A DNA stretch of 64,000 nucleotides from JANQQZ01 sp039187315 (lineage in GTDB: Bacteria > Planctomycetota > Phycisphaerae > Phycisphaerales > UBA1924), in the NCBI GenBank assembly GCA_039187315.1, contig JBCCZQ010000003.1:29865-93864 (forward strand). Direction: 5' to 3'. Below, piece after piece: positions 45,275-54,578 of this stretch. The first letter of the stretch is position 1. Each line of letters begins with the position of its first letter. The notes under the pieces are model-generated. The model was not told the DNA's origin and ran no database searches. It worked only from the letters and a program-made list of their open reading frames with translations. Both the position numbers and the translations under genes were made by a program.

Positions 45275-46597
45275 GTGTCCCAGCAACCGACAGCGAGACC
45301 GATCCTCGTGACCGCCGAGGCCATCGCGGACGCCCGGACGACGATCCGCGGGGGCGATCGCCATCCGGCGGCGATCCTGCTCGACACCGATCGCACCGTC
45401 CTGGCAGTCGGCACGCTCGCCCAGATCGCCTCTCACCCCGCGGCCGAGCGAGCCCGACGCATCGATCGTGCGGGCCATGTGCTCCTACCCGGACTGGTCA
45501 ACGCGCACACCCATCTCGACCTGACATCCATCGGTCCGATGCCGCACCCGCCGGGCGCCACTTTCGCCGACTGGATCGACCGGCTCCGTCGCCTTCGGCC
45601 TGTGGATCCGGCCGAGATCCACAACGCCGTATTGCTCGGAGCCGAGTTCTGCCTCCGTGGGGGTGTAGTTGCGGTGGGGGACATCGCGGGCGCGGTCCAC
45701 GGCGAGCCGTCGCTGGGCGCCGCCGAGGCGCTGGCCGCATCACCGCTCGCCGGCACAAGCTTTGTCGAGTTCTTTGCTATCGGCACGACCGAGGCTTCTC
45801 GCTTGGAAGAACTCGCACGGGTCCTGCGTCGCGAGGCGCCCAGCTGGCCTCGAGGTCACCTTCGGCTCGGGCTCCAGCCGCACGCGCCCAACACCGTGGC
45901 TCCGTCGGCCTACCGCGAGTCGCGATCGCTCGCCCGCGAGCTCGGCCTGCCGTGGGTTACGCACGCGGCCGAGTCGCCAGAGGAACGGCTATTCATCGCA
46001 GAGGCCCGGGGTCCCCAGCGGACGCTGCTCGAAGACCTCGGTCTCTGGAACGAACGCCTTCTCCACGCCTTCGGCTCCGGGCGTTCGCCGATCGAACACC
46101 TCGATCGGGCGCTCGAAGGCGTTCTCCCAGCCTGCGTGCATGTCCACGATGCCAGCGACACAGATATCCAGCGCCTGGCCGCGTGCGATACCCCGGTGAT
46201 CTACTGCCCGCGCGCCGGCGAGTACTTCCGGGCACAGCACGCCTTCGGGATGCACCGCTACCGCGACATGCTCGCCGCGGGCATCACCGTTGCGCTCGGC
46301 ACGGACTCCATCGTCAACCTGCCGAGCACGACCGACCGCCTGAGCACGCTCGATGAGATGCGGGCGCTCTGGCACCGCGATCGCACCGACCCGAGCACGC
46401 TGCTGGCCATGGCCACGGTGCACGGTGCCCGCGCGATCGGCTTGGAGGTCGCCCGCGTCACGCTCGCGCATGGTGCCCGTCCCCTCGGGATCATCGCGTT
46501 GCCCGCCGAGCAGAGTGCGCCCGACCCGGTCGTGTCCGCGCTGTCCGGATCGGACGATCCCGAATGGGTGCTTGCACTCGATTCAGCCCCTGCCTGA
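45275..46597 (+). CDS. Amidohydrolase-family (aminohydrolase/deaminase) protein
   Basis: Metal-dependent hydrolase of the TRZ/ATZ/chlorohydrolase group, likely a deaminase. The metal-binding HTHLD follows GLVNA near residue 70; later come THAAES, a metal His in the VHVHDAS region and GTDSIVNLP with the catalytic Asp. The start is uncertain: the frame is open far upstream through the OmpA gene on the other strand. GTG at 45275 (SQQPTARPIL) or GTG at 45308 (ILVTAEAI) both fit the family N-terminus. Aminofutalosine deaminase of menaquinone synthesis belongs to this family and is one possibility, but the sequence alone does not decide the substrate. Confidence 0.82.
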   Translation: MSQQPTARPILVTAEAIADARTTIRGGDRHPAAILLDTDRTVLAVGTLAQIASHPAAERARRIDRAGHVLLPGLVNAHTHLDLTSIGPMPHPPGATFADWIDRLRRLRPVDPAEIHNAVLLGAEFCLRGGVVAVGDIAGAVHGEPSLGAAEALAASPLAGTSFVEFFAIGTTEASRLEELARVLRREAPSWPRGHLRLGLQPHAPNTVAPSAYRESRSLARELGLPWVTHAAESPEERLFIAEARGPQRTLLEDLGLWNERLLHAFGSGRSPIEHLDRALEGVLPACVHVHDASDTDIQRLAACDTPVIYCPRAGEYFRAQHAFGMHRYRDMLAAGITVALGTDSIVNLPSTTDRLSTLDEMRALWHRDRTDPSTLLAMATVHGARAIGLEVARVTLAHGARPLGIIALPAEQSAPDPVVSALSGSDDPEWVLALDSAPA

Positions 46598-46719
46598 GTG
46601 GGGATTCCCCGGGGGCATTCCTACAATCTCCGAATCGCGTGTGCCGATGATGTTGTGTGGCGACAGGCCTTCGCAGGCCACTGCGGTGAAGGCCTTCAGC
46701 AGGGAGCCAGGACGCTTCG

Positions 46720-49284
46720 ATGAGCGCCAAATGGAGGCGGGTCCAAGCATGGGATCGTGAGCACCTCACTGGTGTGCTGACGCCAGTGCGGCTCATTATC
46801 GGCGCGCTCAGCACGATCACGCTCGCGGTCGTCCTGCTCGTTGGTATCAGCCTCTACTCCGTGCTGGCCAGCGTCCCGATCGGTATGCTCGCGCTGGGCC
46901 TGACCTGGCTGATGTATATCGCCGTCTGTATGGCCGCCGTTGCAGTGCCGGCGTTGGGCCTCGCAGCGCTCGGAAGGGCCCTTGTGAAGAAGCAGGCGCC
47001 CCGATTCGTCGCGACGATCGCTGCCATCCTCACGGGCGGCATCGCTGGTGCGCTTGTCTGGGTGCAGTGGATCTGGCCCGCGTTGCGATTCGACGAGGTG
47101 TACGGCACGGGCTTCCGGCTCTTTCCCCAGTTTGTTGCCGCCTATCAGGGCACGACACTCCGCCGCCTACCCGCTTTCGAGATGACCGAGCTCGAGTTCT
47201 ATGCGTGGTGGCCCATGCAGGCGATGCTCATCCTGTTTGTCACCAACATGATCGTGGCCACCATCCGCCGTATCGAGTTCAAGTTCGTCAATATCGGCGT
47301 GCTGACCGTCCACACCGGCATCGTCACCATCGCCGTGGGCAGCCTCTACTACCAGGTCTTCAAGCAGGAGGGGGATACGTTGCTGGTCGCCTCGAGCACC
47401 GGCGGCGTCGGCCAGGCGCAGCAGGCCTTCTTCGACCGCGAAGACCCCGCTCTCTGGGTCAACGCCGGTATGGGCTGGGAGCAGCGTCCGCTCGGCGGCA
47501 AGCTGCCTCGGTACAACGACTACAGCCTCTTGGCGGGAACCGCGGGCGTCATCGAGCCGATCCAGCCGGAGCTCGAGCCGGGCCGCCCGCTCCGGATCGA
47601 GACCCGGCGCCGCGATGCATCGATCGTTCCCGAGGACATCACCCTCTCGATCGTCGGATACGCGACCTACGCAGAGCCCGCGACGATGCTGATCGAGCAG
47701 GATCCGCCGCGGAGCGATCCCAGGCCGGTCCGGCGGGTCTTCTTTGTCATCGATCGGTTCCCGGAGGGCATGCCCATGCCCGCGGGGGCACCGCCGATTT
47801 CGCCCGACGAGCCACAGCGCTTCGCGTTCCTGCTCCAGCCTGATCGTCCGAATGCCTCGGTGGTGGACCTTTCGCAGATGTCCGTGCAGTCCTGGCGCGG
47901 CATCGAGTCCGAACGGTGGGCGATGCTGGCCGACGAGTCCACGCTCGGAGGGCCCGTTTCGGTGACCATCACCGTCCCGGCGGCCGCCGCGTCCATCACG
48001 CTGACTTCCGGCGATCTTCGCCGTCCGGTTGAGGTCGCGGATTCCGGCTGGACCGTCACGCTCGAGCAGGTCCTGCCCGAGCCGCCCTTCCCGATCGTGA
48101 CAGAGGGCTATCGGGACACCACGAGCAGCGTGGCAATGGTCCGAGTCGAGCCGCCCGAGGGCGCCGGCGAGCCGTTCACCCGCTGGGTCTACCACAGGTT
48201 CCCTGAGATCAGCCAGGACATCCTCGACGACACGCTCGACGATGGCCGCCCGAACCGGCGTGACCCCGACCCGGCGATCGATATTCACTTCATCGATCAA
48301 TCGCAGTTGTTCCAGGTCTACCTCAATGAGCACACACGATCCGATCGGGTGGACTTGATTGTCCGCTGGGACGACGGCCTGATCGTGCGTGAGGGCCTGA
48401 GGGGCGGTGACCGCGTCCAGCTGCCCTACGAAGGACTCTCATTCGAGGTCGGCACCCGGTGGGCAGATGTGATCGAGCGTGAGCGCCCGATCCCCGTTCC
48501 TGCGATCGATCAGGAGGGCGACTTCATCGGCAGGCATGATCGCGCCATGATGGCCGTTGAGGTCTCGACGGTCGATGCCGACTGGTCGCGCACGGTCTGG
48601 CTTCCCTTTGCGAGGTACTCGGATCTGCCGGACCTGCGTGCATCGACACAGCGGCGGGTCGAGCTGCCCGACGGGCGCTGGCTTGCGCTCGTGTTCGGCC
48701 GGGTCCAGCAGCGCCTGCCTGGCTTCCAGCTCCGGCTGATCGATTTCGAGATGCTCGCGTACGACCACCGCGGCGCGCCGCGTGACTACCAATCGCTCGT
48801 GCGTGTCGAGCCGCTGCCCGATTCCACCCGCCCCAGCATGCCGTACGACCACGTGACCAAGCTCAACGCCCCGCTCAAGGCTCCGTTCCTCTGGTCTGAC
48901 AGCCGTCCACTTGTCAGCAACCTCGTGGGTGAGATCCTCAGCCACCTCCAGCCGACGCAGTTCAAGTTCAGCCAGGCAGGCTGGGACCGCCAGGGCTGGG
49001 AGGAGAGCCAGGAGCTGGTCGATCAGGGCCTGCTTGAGCGCCCGGCCGCCCGGTTCACGATCCTCGGCGTGGGCAACAACCCGGGCATCCACGTGATCGC
49101 GCTCGGCGGCGTGCTCATGGGCGTGGGTATCCCGTGGGCGTTCTATGTCAAGCCGTGGCTGCTCCGACGGAAGAAGCTCCGCATCCAGCGTGAGCTTGCC
49201 GAGGCGACATCGAACCCAGCCGCCCGGCCCGCCGAGCCCGCCACACCCGCACGCCAGACCGAGACCATCGGAGCCCCGTCATGA
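46720..49284 (+). CDS. resB: ResB-like cytochrome c biogenesis protein (Ccs1 type)
   Basis: With CcsA it forms the system II machine that carries heme across the membrane and attaches it to apocytochromes c. Membrane segments occur at residues 20-50, 55-80, 88-115, 165-190 and 190-215, with a final one near 795-815 (VIALGGVLMGVGIPWAFYV). The large region between, about 570 residues, is soluble and outside the cytoplasm, with a ResB-like end containing LNAPLKAPFLWS. Length is 854 residues, longer than many ResB. AGGA lies before the ATG, and a TACAAT (-10-like) stands at 46622-46627 in the upstream gap. It overlaps ccsA by ATGA. It should mature ActA, ActE and CoxB. Confidence 0.85.
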   Translation: MSAKWRRVQAWDREHLTGVLTPVRLIIGALSTITLAVVLLVGISLYSVLASVPIGMLALGLTWLMYIAVCMAAVAVPALGLAALGRALVKKQAPRFVATIAAILTGGIAGALVWVQWIWPALRFDEVYGTGFRLFPQFVAAYQGTTLRRLPAFEMTELEFYAWWPMQAMLILFVTNMIVATIRRIEFKFVNIGVLTVHTGIVTIAVGSLYYQVFKQEGDTLLVASSTGGVGQAQQAFFDREDPALWVNAGMGWEQRPLGGKLPRYNDYSLLAGTAGVIEPIQPELEPGRPLRIETRRRDASIVPEDITLSIVGYATYAEPATMLIEQDPPRSDPRPVRRVFFVIDRFPEGMPMPAGAPPISPDEPQRFAFLLQPDRPNASVVDLSQMSVQSWRGIESERWAMLADESTLGGPVSVTITVPAAAASITLTSGDLRRPVEVADSGWTVTLEQVLPEPPFPIVTEGYRDTTSSVAMVRVEPPEGAGEPFTRWVYHRFPEISQDILDDTLDDGRPNRRDPDPAIDIHFIDQSQLFQVYLNEHTRSDRVDLIVRWDDGLIVREGLRGGDRVQLPYEGLSFEVGTRWADVIERERPIPVPAIDQEGDFIGRHDRAMMAVEVSTVDADWSRTVWLPFARYSDLPDLRASTQRRVELPDGRWLALVFGRVQQRLPGFQLRLIDFEMLAYDHRGAPRDYQSLVRVEPLPDSTRPSMPYDHVTKLNAPLKAPFLWSDSRPLVSNLVGEILSHLQPTQFKFSQAGWDRQGWEESQELVDQGLLERPAARFTILGVGNNPGIHVIALGGVLMGVGIPWAFYVKPWLLRRKKLRIQRELAEATSNPAARPAEPATPARQTETIGAPS

Positions 49285-51056
49285 TGCACGCGATCGTCCG
49301 TCTCACGCTGGTCGCCGTATTGCTCGGATCGTGCGCTCCGGCCGCGTCCCAGATCGATGGCAACGCCCACCCGGAGTCCCAGCCGCTGACCGCGGCCACC
49401 GCAGAGCGCACTTTCCCGTTCGGGCAGCCGCCGACACGATCCGCGATGGATGTCACCGACAAGCACGCATTTGCGCAGGCCGTCGAACTCGAGCCGCTCC
49501 GTGATCTGGCCGTGTCGCACAATGGTCGCGTCAAGATCCTCGACACGCTGGCACGCGAGACGGTCCAGCAACTGACGGGGCGCGACGGCTACTTTGATGT
49601 CGGTGTGCCCGACGACGAGGGCCGACGGCCAAAGCTGCACTACGACCCGCTCTTTACGCTGGTCGACCTCGTGGTTGACACAGGCTACTACGTCGATAAA
49701 CCTCTGCTGAGCGTCGGCTACCTGCCGCTGCGCCGCTCGTTTCTCGAGGCAGCATTCCCTGAGAACCCGGATTCGATCGAGGGCTGGATGCGACTGACGC
49801 GGATCGCGCCGGGCATGGTCGCCGCGTTCGGGGAGGCCATGTGGGCACGCCACGAGGCAAAAGAGCCCTACCGCGAAGCCCTCCTGCGGCTCGATGGGCG
49901 CATGGCGTTGTTCGCCGGCTCGATCAACAACTGGCTCGTGGTTGCCCCGGATTCGACCGAGGACCAGTGGCATCATCTTGGCGAATCTGGGCTGCATGCG
50001 GAGCTCGCCGCGTTGAACCGCTCGTTGGGAGACGCCTGGCGTGCGGGCGATGCTGACGCCGTGAACAGCGCGGTCGCCCTGCTCGCGGAGCTGCTCCCAA
50101 CGATCCACGCCGAGCAGTACCCGACGACCCGCCGCTCGCTCGAGATGGCGTACAACCGGACCAACGCGTTCGAGTGGGGCTTCTGGCTCTACCTGTTCTC
50201 GTTGATCTCGCTGGTGCTGGCGTTCGGTACGCGCCGGCGTTGGGTGTCTGGGCTCGGCTACGCGTTCTTTGGGCTCGGCCTGGCCATGCACTCGTTTGGT
50301 TTCGTTGTCCGGTGCATCATCTCCGAGCGGTTCGCCATCCAGAACCAGTTCGAGTCGATGGCGGGGCTGAGTTTTTTTGGTGCAGTCGTCGGCCTCGCTG
50401 CTGCCATTAAGCTGCGACAGCCCATCTTTATCGCCGCGAGTGCTGGGCTCGGGTTCCTGCTCCTGATGACCGCGACGCAAACCGGAATGCCGGGAGAGGT
50501 CGTCGAGCGAGAAGCCGCGATCCTCAACACATCCGTGCTGCTGAAGTACCATGTCACGACCGTGCTGGTGTCCTACGGCCTGATCACGCTCGGCCTGATG
50601 ATCAGCCTGTTTTACCTCGCGGCGTACTACGGCGCGAAGCTCAAGGGCAGCGGAGCCGAGACCGTATCACTCGCAGCCGCAAGCGTCGCGCCAGATGCGG
50701 CCACGCCAGGCGAGGGCGACGCACCGAAGCGGCCCGGGCTCGCGCGCACGCTCGCCGACCTCGACACGGCGCACATGACGGTCCTTCAACTCGCGTTCTG
50801 GACGCTCGGCGTCGGCATCCTCCTCGGCGCCTGGTGGGCGGACCACTCTTGGGGCCGCTGGTGGGCCTTCGATCCCAAAGAGACCTGGGCGATGATCACC
50901 TGGATCGTCTATCTCATCGTCATCCACCTGCGGATGACCGGCATCAAGAACAAGGCCCTGGTCACCGCGTGGCTGAGCGTCGTCGGGTTCTTTATCATGC
51001 TCTGGACGTACTTCGGCGTGAACCTGCTGCTGCCGGGCCTGCACGCGTACGCGTGA
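49281..51056 (+). CDS. ccsA: CcsA/ResC-type cytochrome c assembly protein
   Basis: Heme-handling membrane protein of the system II cytochrome c maturation machinery. The heme-binding WWD-type motif is present in DHSWGRWWAFDPKETWAMI, with flanking membrane segments and conserved His residues (YALHSF-like GLAMHSFGFVV, LLKYHVTTVLVSYG, VIHLRMTG). The first 285 residues are not part of the CcsA domain: a signal-like start (LVAVLLGSCAPAASQ), then an outside region with HNGRVKILDTLARETVQQL. A final ten-helix CcsA core follows. Length is 591 residues. It is coupled to resB by ATGA and followed by an unrelated gene on the other strand. Confidence 0.9.
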   Translation: MMHAIVRLTLVAVLLGSCAPAASQIDGNAHPESQPLTAATAERTFPFGQPPTRSAMDVTDKHAFAQAVELEPLRDLAVSHNGRVKILDTLARETVQQLTGRDGYFDVGVPDDEGRRPKLHYDPLFTLVDLVVDTGYYVDKPLLSVGYLPLRRSFLEAAFPENPDSIEGWMRLTRIAPGMVAAFGEAMWARHEAKEPYREALLRLDGRMALFAGSINNWLVVAPDSTEDQWHHLGESGLHAELAALNRSLGDAWRAGDADAVNSAVALLAELLPTIHAEQYPTTRRSLEMAYNRTNAFEWGFWLYLFSLISLVLAFGTRRRWVSGLGYAFFGLGLAMHSFGFVVRCIISERFAIQNQFESMAGLSFFGAVVGLAAAIKLRQPIFIAASAGLGFLLLMTATQTGMPGEVVEREAAILNTSVLLKYHVTTVLVSYGLITLGLMISLFYLAAYYGAKLKGSGAETVSLAAASVAPDAATPGEGDAPKRPGLARTLADLDTAHMTVLQLAFWTLGVGILLGAWWADHSWGRWWAFDPKETWAMITWIVYLIVIHLRMTGIKNKALVTAWLSVVGFFIMLWTYFGVNLLLPGLHAYA

Positions 51057-51059
51057 AAA

Positions 51060-51686
51060 CTACGCGTCATCGTCCTCATGCAGCTCTGACCATGCCCACG
51101 GATATGTTCGTGCGATGATGTCGACTACATTGTCCATGTCTCTCTTGTAGACATGCGCATGGGGACCGATTCCCGGGAGTTCTCCGCGTCGAACACCAAA
51201 CCTATCGAGTACTGGTCGGAACTCATCTGTATTGCCATAGCAATGGATCAAGTTGTGCTGATCGTAGACGACCAGTGATCCTTCTGTGTCACCGATCCAG
51301 ACGGCGCTTCTGCCGTCGAGTTCGAAGAACTTCTGGTGCTCGCCTAGAAATCCAGCGATCTCCGCGATCTCGAATGATGGTTCGATGAAGTAGCGACCCC
51401 GCGGGAAGTCATCTTGCTCAGACATGGTGAGAATCCAGAGCAGGCTAAGCGGCGGGTCGAAGCACGTGCCAAGCGCGATCAGGAGGTCGATCTGATCACG
51501 GTCAACACCGGCCACCAGGCATGGATGGACATCGCGATAGACGAGCTCGTACACGTTGCCATACCGGAACGGCATGGCATTGTTGTCGAGGAGTTTGCAG
51601 TCGCATCCAGCATCGAGCGTTTGCTCGAGCTTGCGCCGAAACTGTTCTGCTTCATTGCCTCGGTGCTTGGATCGGGGCCATCGCAT
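51060..51686 (-). CDS. Unknown protein, convergent with ccsA
   Basis: I do not recognise this 208-residue protein. It is soluble by composition, with no signal peptide or membrane segment, many aromatic and acidic residues, and four Cys (CDCKLL and two others). Blocks that look coding are MPFRYGNVYELVYRDVHP, PRGRYFIEPSFEIAEIAGFL and AVWIGDTEGSLVVYDQHNLI. The last gives a beta-rich impression, somewhat like SUKH/Knr4-type proteins, but this is not established. The ATG at 51686 is taken because the longer open frame runs through aag in antisense. It ends in an acidic HEDDDA. Only 15 bases separate its start from the aag start. Confidence 0.65.
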   Translation of the reverse strand: MRWPRSKHRGNEAEQFRRKLEQTLDAGCDCKLLDNNAMPFRYGNVYELVYRDVHPCLVAGVDRDQIDLLIALGTCFDPPLSLLWILTMSEQDDFPRGRYFIEPSFEIAEIAGFLGEHQKFFELDGRSAVWIGDTEGSLVVYDQHNLIHCYGNTDEFRPVLDRFGVRRGELPGIGPHAHVYKRDMDNVVDIIARTYPWAWSELHEDDDA

Positions 51687-51701
51687 GGGTAAGAGAATAT
51701 C

Positions 51702-52379
51702 ATGCAGCGTCCTGAACGTGACCGATTCGCAACGAATGCCGCTTTGCTCGCCCGATCCCTCTTGGGCTGCACGCTGGTCCGCACGCTCGACGACGGCTGC
51801 CGCCTCGCCGGCGTGATCGTCGAGACCGAGGCCTACATGGGTGCCGAGGACTCCGCAGCCCACTCGTATCGCCGCCGTCGGACCGCCCGGACCGAGCCGA
51901 TGTTCGCCGCCGGCGGCACCGCCTACGTCTACTTCACCTATGGCATGCATCACTGCATGAACGTTGTCGCTTCTACGGAGGGCGACCCGCAGGCCGTCCT
52001 GATCCGGGCCCTGGAGCCGACGGAAGGGCTGGGGGCGATGCGTCGGCACCGGCAAGCGACTGTCAAGTCCGGAACAATCGACAAGCTCGCAGATCACCTT
52101 CTCTGCTCAGGGCCCGGGCGGATCTGCCGGGCCATGTCGATCGATCGCTCGTTCTCGGGCCTGGACCTGACCCAGGCCGGACCGCTGGCGATCCAGCCCG
52201 GCCCGGCTGGGATCCATGGGCGGGCGGTCCGCGAAAGCACTCCGGGAAGTGCTGCCGATCGAACACCCATCGGCCGGAGCCCGAGGATCGGTCTGGGCAC
52301 CACGGACCGTTGGCGGGACGAGCCGCTGCGGTTTTTTGTCCGCGGGCATCAAAGCGTGAGCGGGCGGCCGCGCCGATAA
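51702..52379 (+). CDS. 3-methyladenine DNA glycosylase (AAG/MPG type)
   Basis: Removes alkylated purines from DNA in base excision repair. Family blocks: LARSLLGCTLVR, GVIVETEAYMGAEDSAAHSY, the TYGMHHCMNVV block and ALEPTEGLGAMRRHR, then LCSGPGRICRAMSID. The catalytic Glu is in VETEAYMG. The length of 225 residues is normal. AAGAGA stands before the ATG at 51702. The gene is divergent from the unknown 208-residue protein, with start codons 15 bases apart, so each promoter must lie within the other gene. Confidence 0.92.
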   Translation: MQRPERDRFATNAALLARSLLGCTLVRTLDDGCRLAGVIVETEAYMGAEDSAAHSYRRRRTARTEPMFAAGGTAYVYFTYGMHHCMNVVASTEGDPQAVLIRALEPTEGLGAMRRHRQATVKSGTIDKLADHLLCSGPGRICRAMSIDRSFSGLDLTQAGPLAIQPGPAGIHGRAVRESTPGSAADRTPIGRSPRIGLGTTDRWRDEPLRFFVRGHQSVSGRPRR

Positions 52380-52455
52380 ACAGGCTGGCACGGATGCGGA
52401 GGCTGCCGGTAGAATCTCAGCAGCCCGCTTCCCGACGGAGGCACGCGAGCAAGAT

Positions 52456-52851
52456 ATGGCGGACCTGAACTCCATCGACTGGCACCGGATCGCCCGCGAC
52501 GCGGGCGGCTTCCGCCCCGCGGTCTTCGACTTCATCCGCGAGGGGCTTGAGCACACCGCCCGGATGATCCACGGCCCCGGGGCCTCAGCCGAATCCCACG
52601 CTGATGAGACCCGGCATGTCACGGGCGCCCAGCTCTGTCTTGGCCTGCGGGATCTGGCGGTGCAGCGGTACGGCGCCATGGCACGGACCGTGCTGGAGCA
52701 CTGGAATGTGCGTGCGACCGAGGACTTCGGCCGGATCGTGTTCGCGCTGATCGAAGCAGGCGTGCTCCGCGATTCACCCGAGGACTCGTACGCCGACTTC
52801 GTGGGCGTCTACGAGTTCGACGAGGCTTTCGCCGAGGCTGAGGCGATCTGA
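52456..52851 (+). CDS. Minf_1886-family conserved protein
   Basis: A family of small proteins found mostly in PVC bacteria, with no known function. The 131-residue protein shows the conserved HVTGAQLCLGLRDLAVQRYG and a segment around VLEHWNVRATEDFGRIVFALIEAG, with an N-terminal FDFIREGLEHTARM. It is soluble and acidic. GGAGG lies about 14 bases before the ATG, rather far. It follows aag after 76 bases and precedes the permease gene by 59 bases, all on the same strand. Confidence 0.8.
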   Translation: MADLNSIDWHRIARDAGGFRPAVFDFIREGLEHTARMIHGPGASAESHADETRHVTGAQLCLGLRDLAVQRYGAMARTVLEHWNVRATEDFGRIVFALIEAGVLRDSPEDSYADFVGVYEFDEAFAEAEAI

Positions 52852-52910
52852 TCGGCGATCTGGTCGGCGGCTTGTCCGCGGCGGCTGTCGGTTCCTGATA
52901 CCCTTGCTCC

Positions 52911-54563
52911 ATGGCCGAGCCGACCGAGGGCAAACGCGACACGTGGCTCGATCGCCATCTCTGGCAGATCCAGCCCGTGCGGGATGTGCTCGCCATCTCG
53001 GGTGTGATCGGGCTGGTCTGGCTGGGTTACAAGCTCAGCGTTGTGACCGTGCCGCTTCTGCTGGCGATCACGCTGGCCTACCTCTTCGAGCCGGTCGTGA
53101 AGCACCTGACAAAGACGAGTTGGATCAGCCGAGACGGTGCGGCGGCGGCGATCATCGCGGCAGCGGTGCTCGCGGTCGTGGTGCCGGTGGGCGTCGGCGG
53201 CACCTTCGCCGCGGTGCAGGGCGTCAACCTGGCGATCAGCGTACGCGACGATGCCGATGCGCTCGCCAACGCGATACGGCCCGAAAACCGCGAGAACACC
53301 GCGGTCCAGGGCCGGGTCTCGCCCGGTTTCTGGTCCTGGGTGCGCGATGTGATCGTCCGTGAGCAGGACAAGCAGGCCGAGCGGGCGGCGGCGCTCGCTG
53401 AGCAAGAAGCCGAGCGGGAGCATGCCATCGCGGAGGACGCCGCCGAGCAGGCCGTTCGGAGCGTTACCGGCGAAGCACCGCCCGTAGACGTAGAGAGCCA
53501 GGAGGACGCAGCACGCGATGCGAACGCCGCCGAATCTGCTGCATTGGCTCAGGAAGCTGCGGCTGAGGAAGCCGTGGCTCAGGGCGGGCCGCGTTTGGCT
53601 CCGGTGTCCGATCCGTCAGCTGGGCCGGATGCGGGCATGCAGGAACCATTGGCTGACTGGGATGAAGCCGGCGATACGGCGGAGCAAGCCGGCGACGGCC
53701 CGGCGGGCGACGGAGCCGATCCGTCGAGCGATCAAGGCCCTGACCAGTCGGCTCCGAGGCCGGTCTATCGGCCCGAGCTGCGCGAGTCGACCGACCTTGA
53801 GCAGGCGGCGGTCATCGTCATCGACTTCCTGCGTAACAACGCGCAGGCGATCACGCAGCGGGTTTTTCAGACCGGCGCCGGCGCGTTCGAGGCGCTGATC
53901 GGCATGTTCACCTCGCTGGCGTTCCTAGCCTTCACGCTTTTCTTGACGGCGTTCTTTTTCTTCTTCTTCAGCACCGGGTACGCGCGCGTGCTGCAGTTCG
54001 GCGAGAGCCTGATCCCCGACAAGAACCGGGAGCTGACGCTGCACCTGCTCAAGCGGTTCGACGCCGCGATCGCGGGCTTTGTCCGTGGACGACTGACGAT
54101 CGCCTTCATCCAGGCGATCGTCTTCACCATCGGCTACTGGGCGATCGGCGTGCCCGCACCGATCCTGCTGGGTGTGGGCGTGGCGTTGCTGTCGATCGTG
54201 CCGTATGCGGCACTCGTCGGCATCCCGGTGTCGATCGTGCTGATCTGGATCGAAGGGCACACGGGGTTCCGAGGCGAGATCTGGTGGGTGCTCGGTGCGC
54301 CGCTGGCGTTCTACTTCGTCGGCCAGGCGCTCGATGACTACGTCTGGACCCCGCTGATCCAGGGCAAATCGACTGGGATGGACACGCCGACGATCCTCTG
54401 CGCCACGCTTGCCGGCGGCGCACTGATGGGCGTGTACGGGTTGCTGCTGGCGATCCCGCTGGCCGCGTGCCTGAAGATCTCGCTCCAGGAGCTGTTCTGG
54501 CCGCGGTTCAAGCAGTGGGCCGCGGGTGAGAAGCCGGATTTCCTGCCGCTCTCAAAGGACTGA
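52911..54563 (+). CDS. AI-2E-family (PerM-like) transporter with large acidic insert
   Basis: Membrane permease of the AI-2E transporter/PerM family; transport substrate unknown. The usual N-terminal segments (VIGLVWLGYKLSVVTVPLLLA, AAAIIAAAVLAVVVPVGVG) are followed by about 150 low-complexity residues (roughly 145-290), rich in Ala, Glu and Asp with Pro and Gln (AERAAALAEQEAEREHAIAE). Such an insert is absent in ordinary members. The second half is typical: LAFTLFLTAFFFFFFSTGY, GFVRGRLTIAFIQAIVF, GVGVALLSIVPYAALVGIP and GKSTGMDTPTILCATLAGG. Total length is 550 residues. The ATG at 52911 is the only ATG near the first helix. Confidence 0.88.
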   Translation: MAEPTEGKRDTWLDRHLWQIQPVRDVLAISGVIGLVWLGYKLSVVTVPLLLAITLAYLFEPVVKHLTKTSWISRDGAAAAIIAAAVLAVVVPVGVGGTFAAVQGVNLAISVRDDADALANAIRPENRENTAVQGRVSPGFWSWVRDVIVREQDKQAERAAALAEQEAEREHAIAEDAAEQAVRSVTGEAPPVDVESQEDAARDANAAESAALAQEAAAEEAVAQGGPRLAPVSDPSAGPDAGMQEPLADWDEAGDTAEQAGDGPAGDGADPSSDQGPDQSAPRPVYRPELRESTDLEQAAVIVIDFLRNNAQAITQRVFQTGAGAFEALIGMFTSLAFLAFTLFLTAFFFFFFSTGYARVLQFGESLIPDKNRELTLHLLKRFDAAIAGFVRGRLTIAFIQAIVFTIGYWAIGVPAPILLGVGVALLSIVPYAALVGIPVSIVLIWIEGHTGFRGEIWWVLGAPLAFYFVGQALDDYVWTPLIQGKSTGMDTPTILCATLAGGALMGVYGLLLAIPLAACLKISLQELFWPRFKQWAAGEKPDFLPLSKD

Positions 54564-54578
54564 CGCCGAAGCGGAGCG

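Noticed and set aside
46605..46627. Possible promoter (TACAAT) before resB
   Set aside because: A reasonable -10 but no matching -35 at 16-18 bases, so it is only mentioned with the gene.
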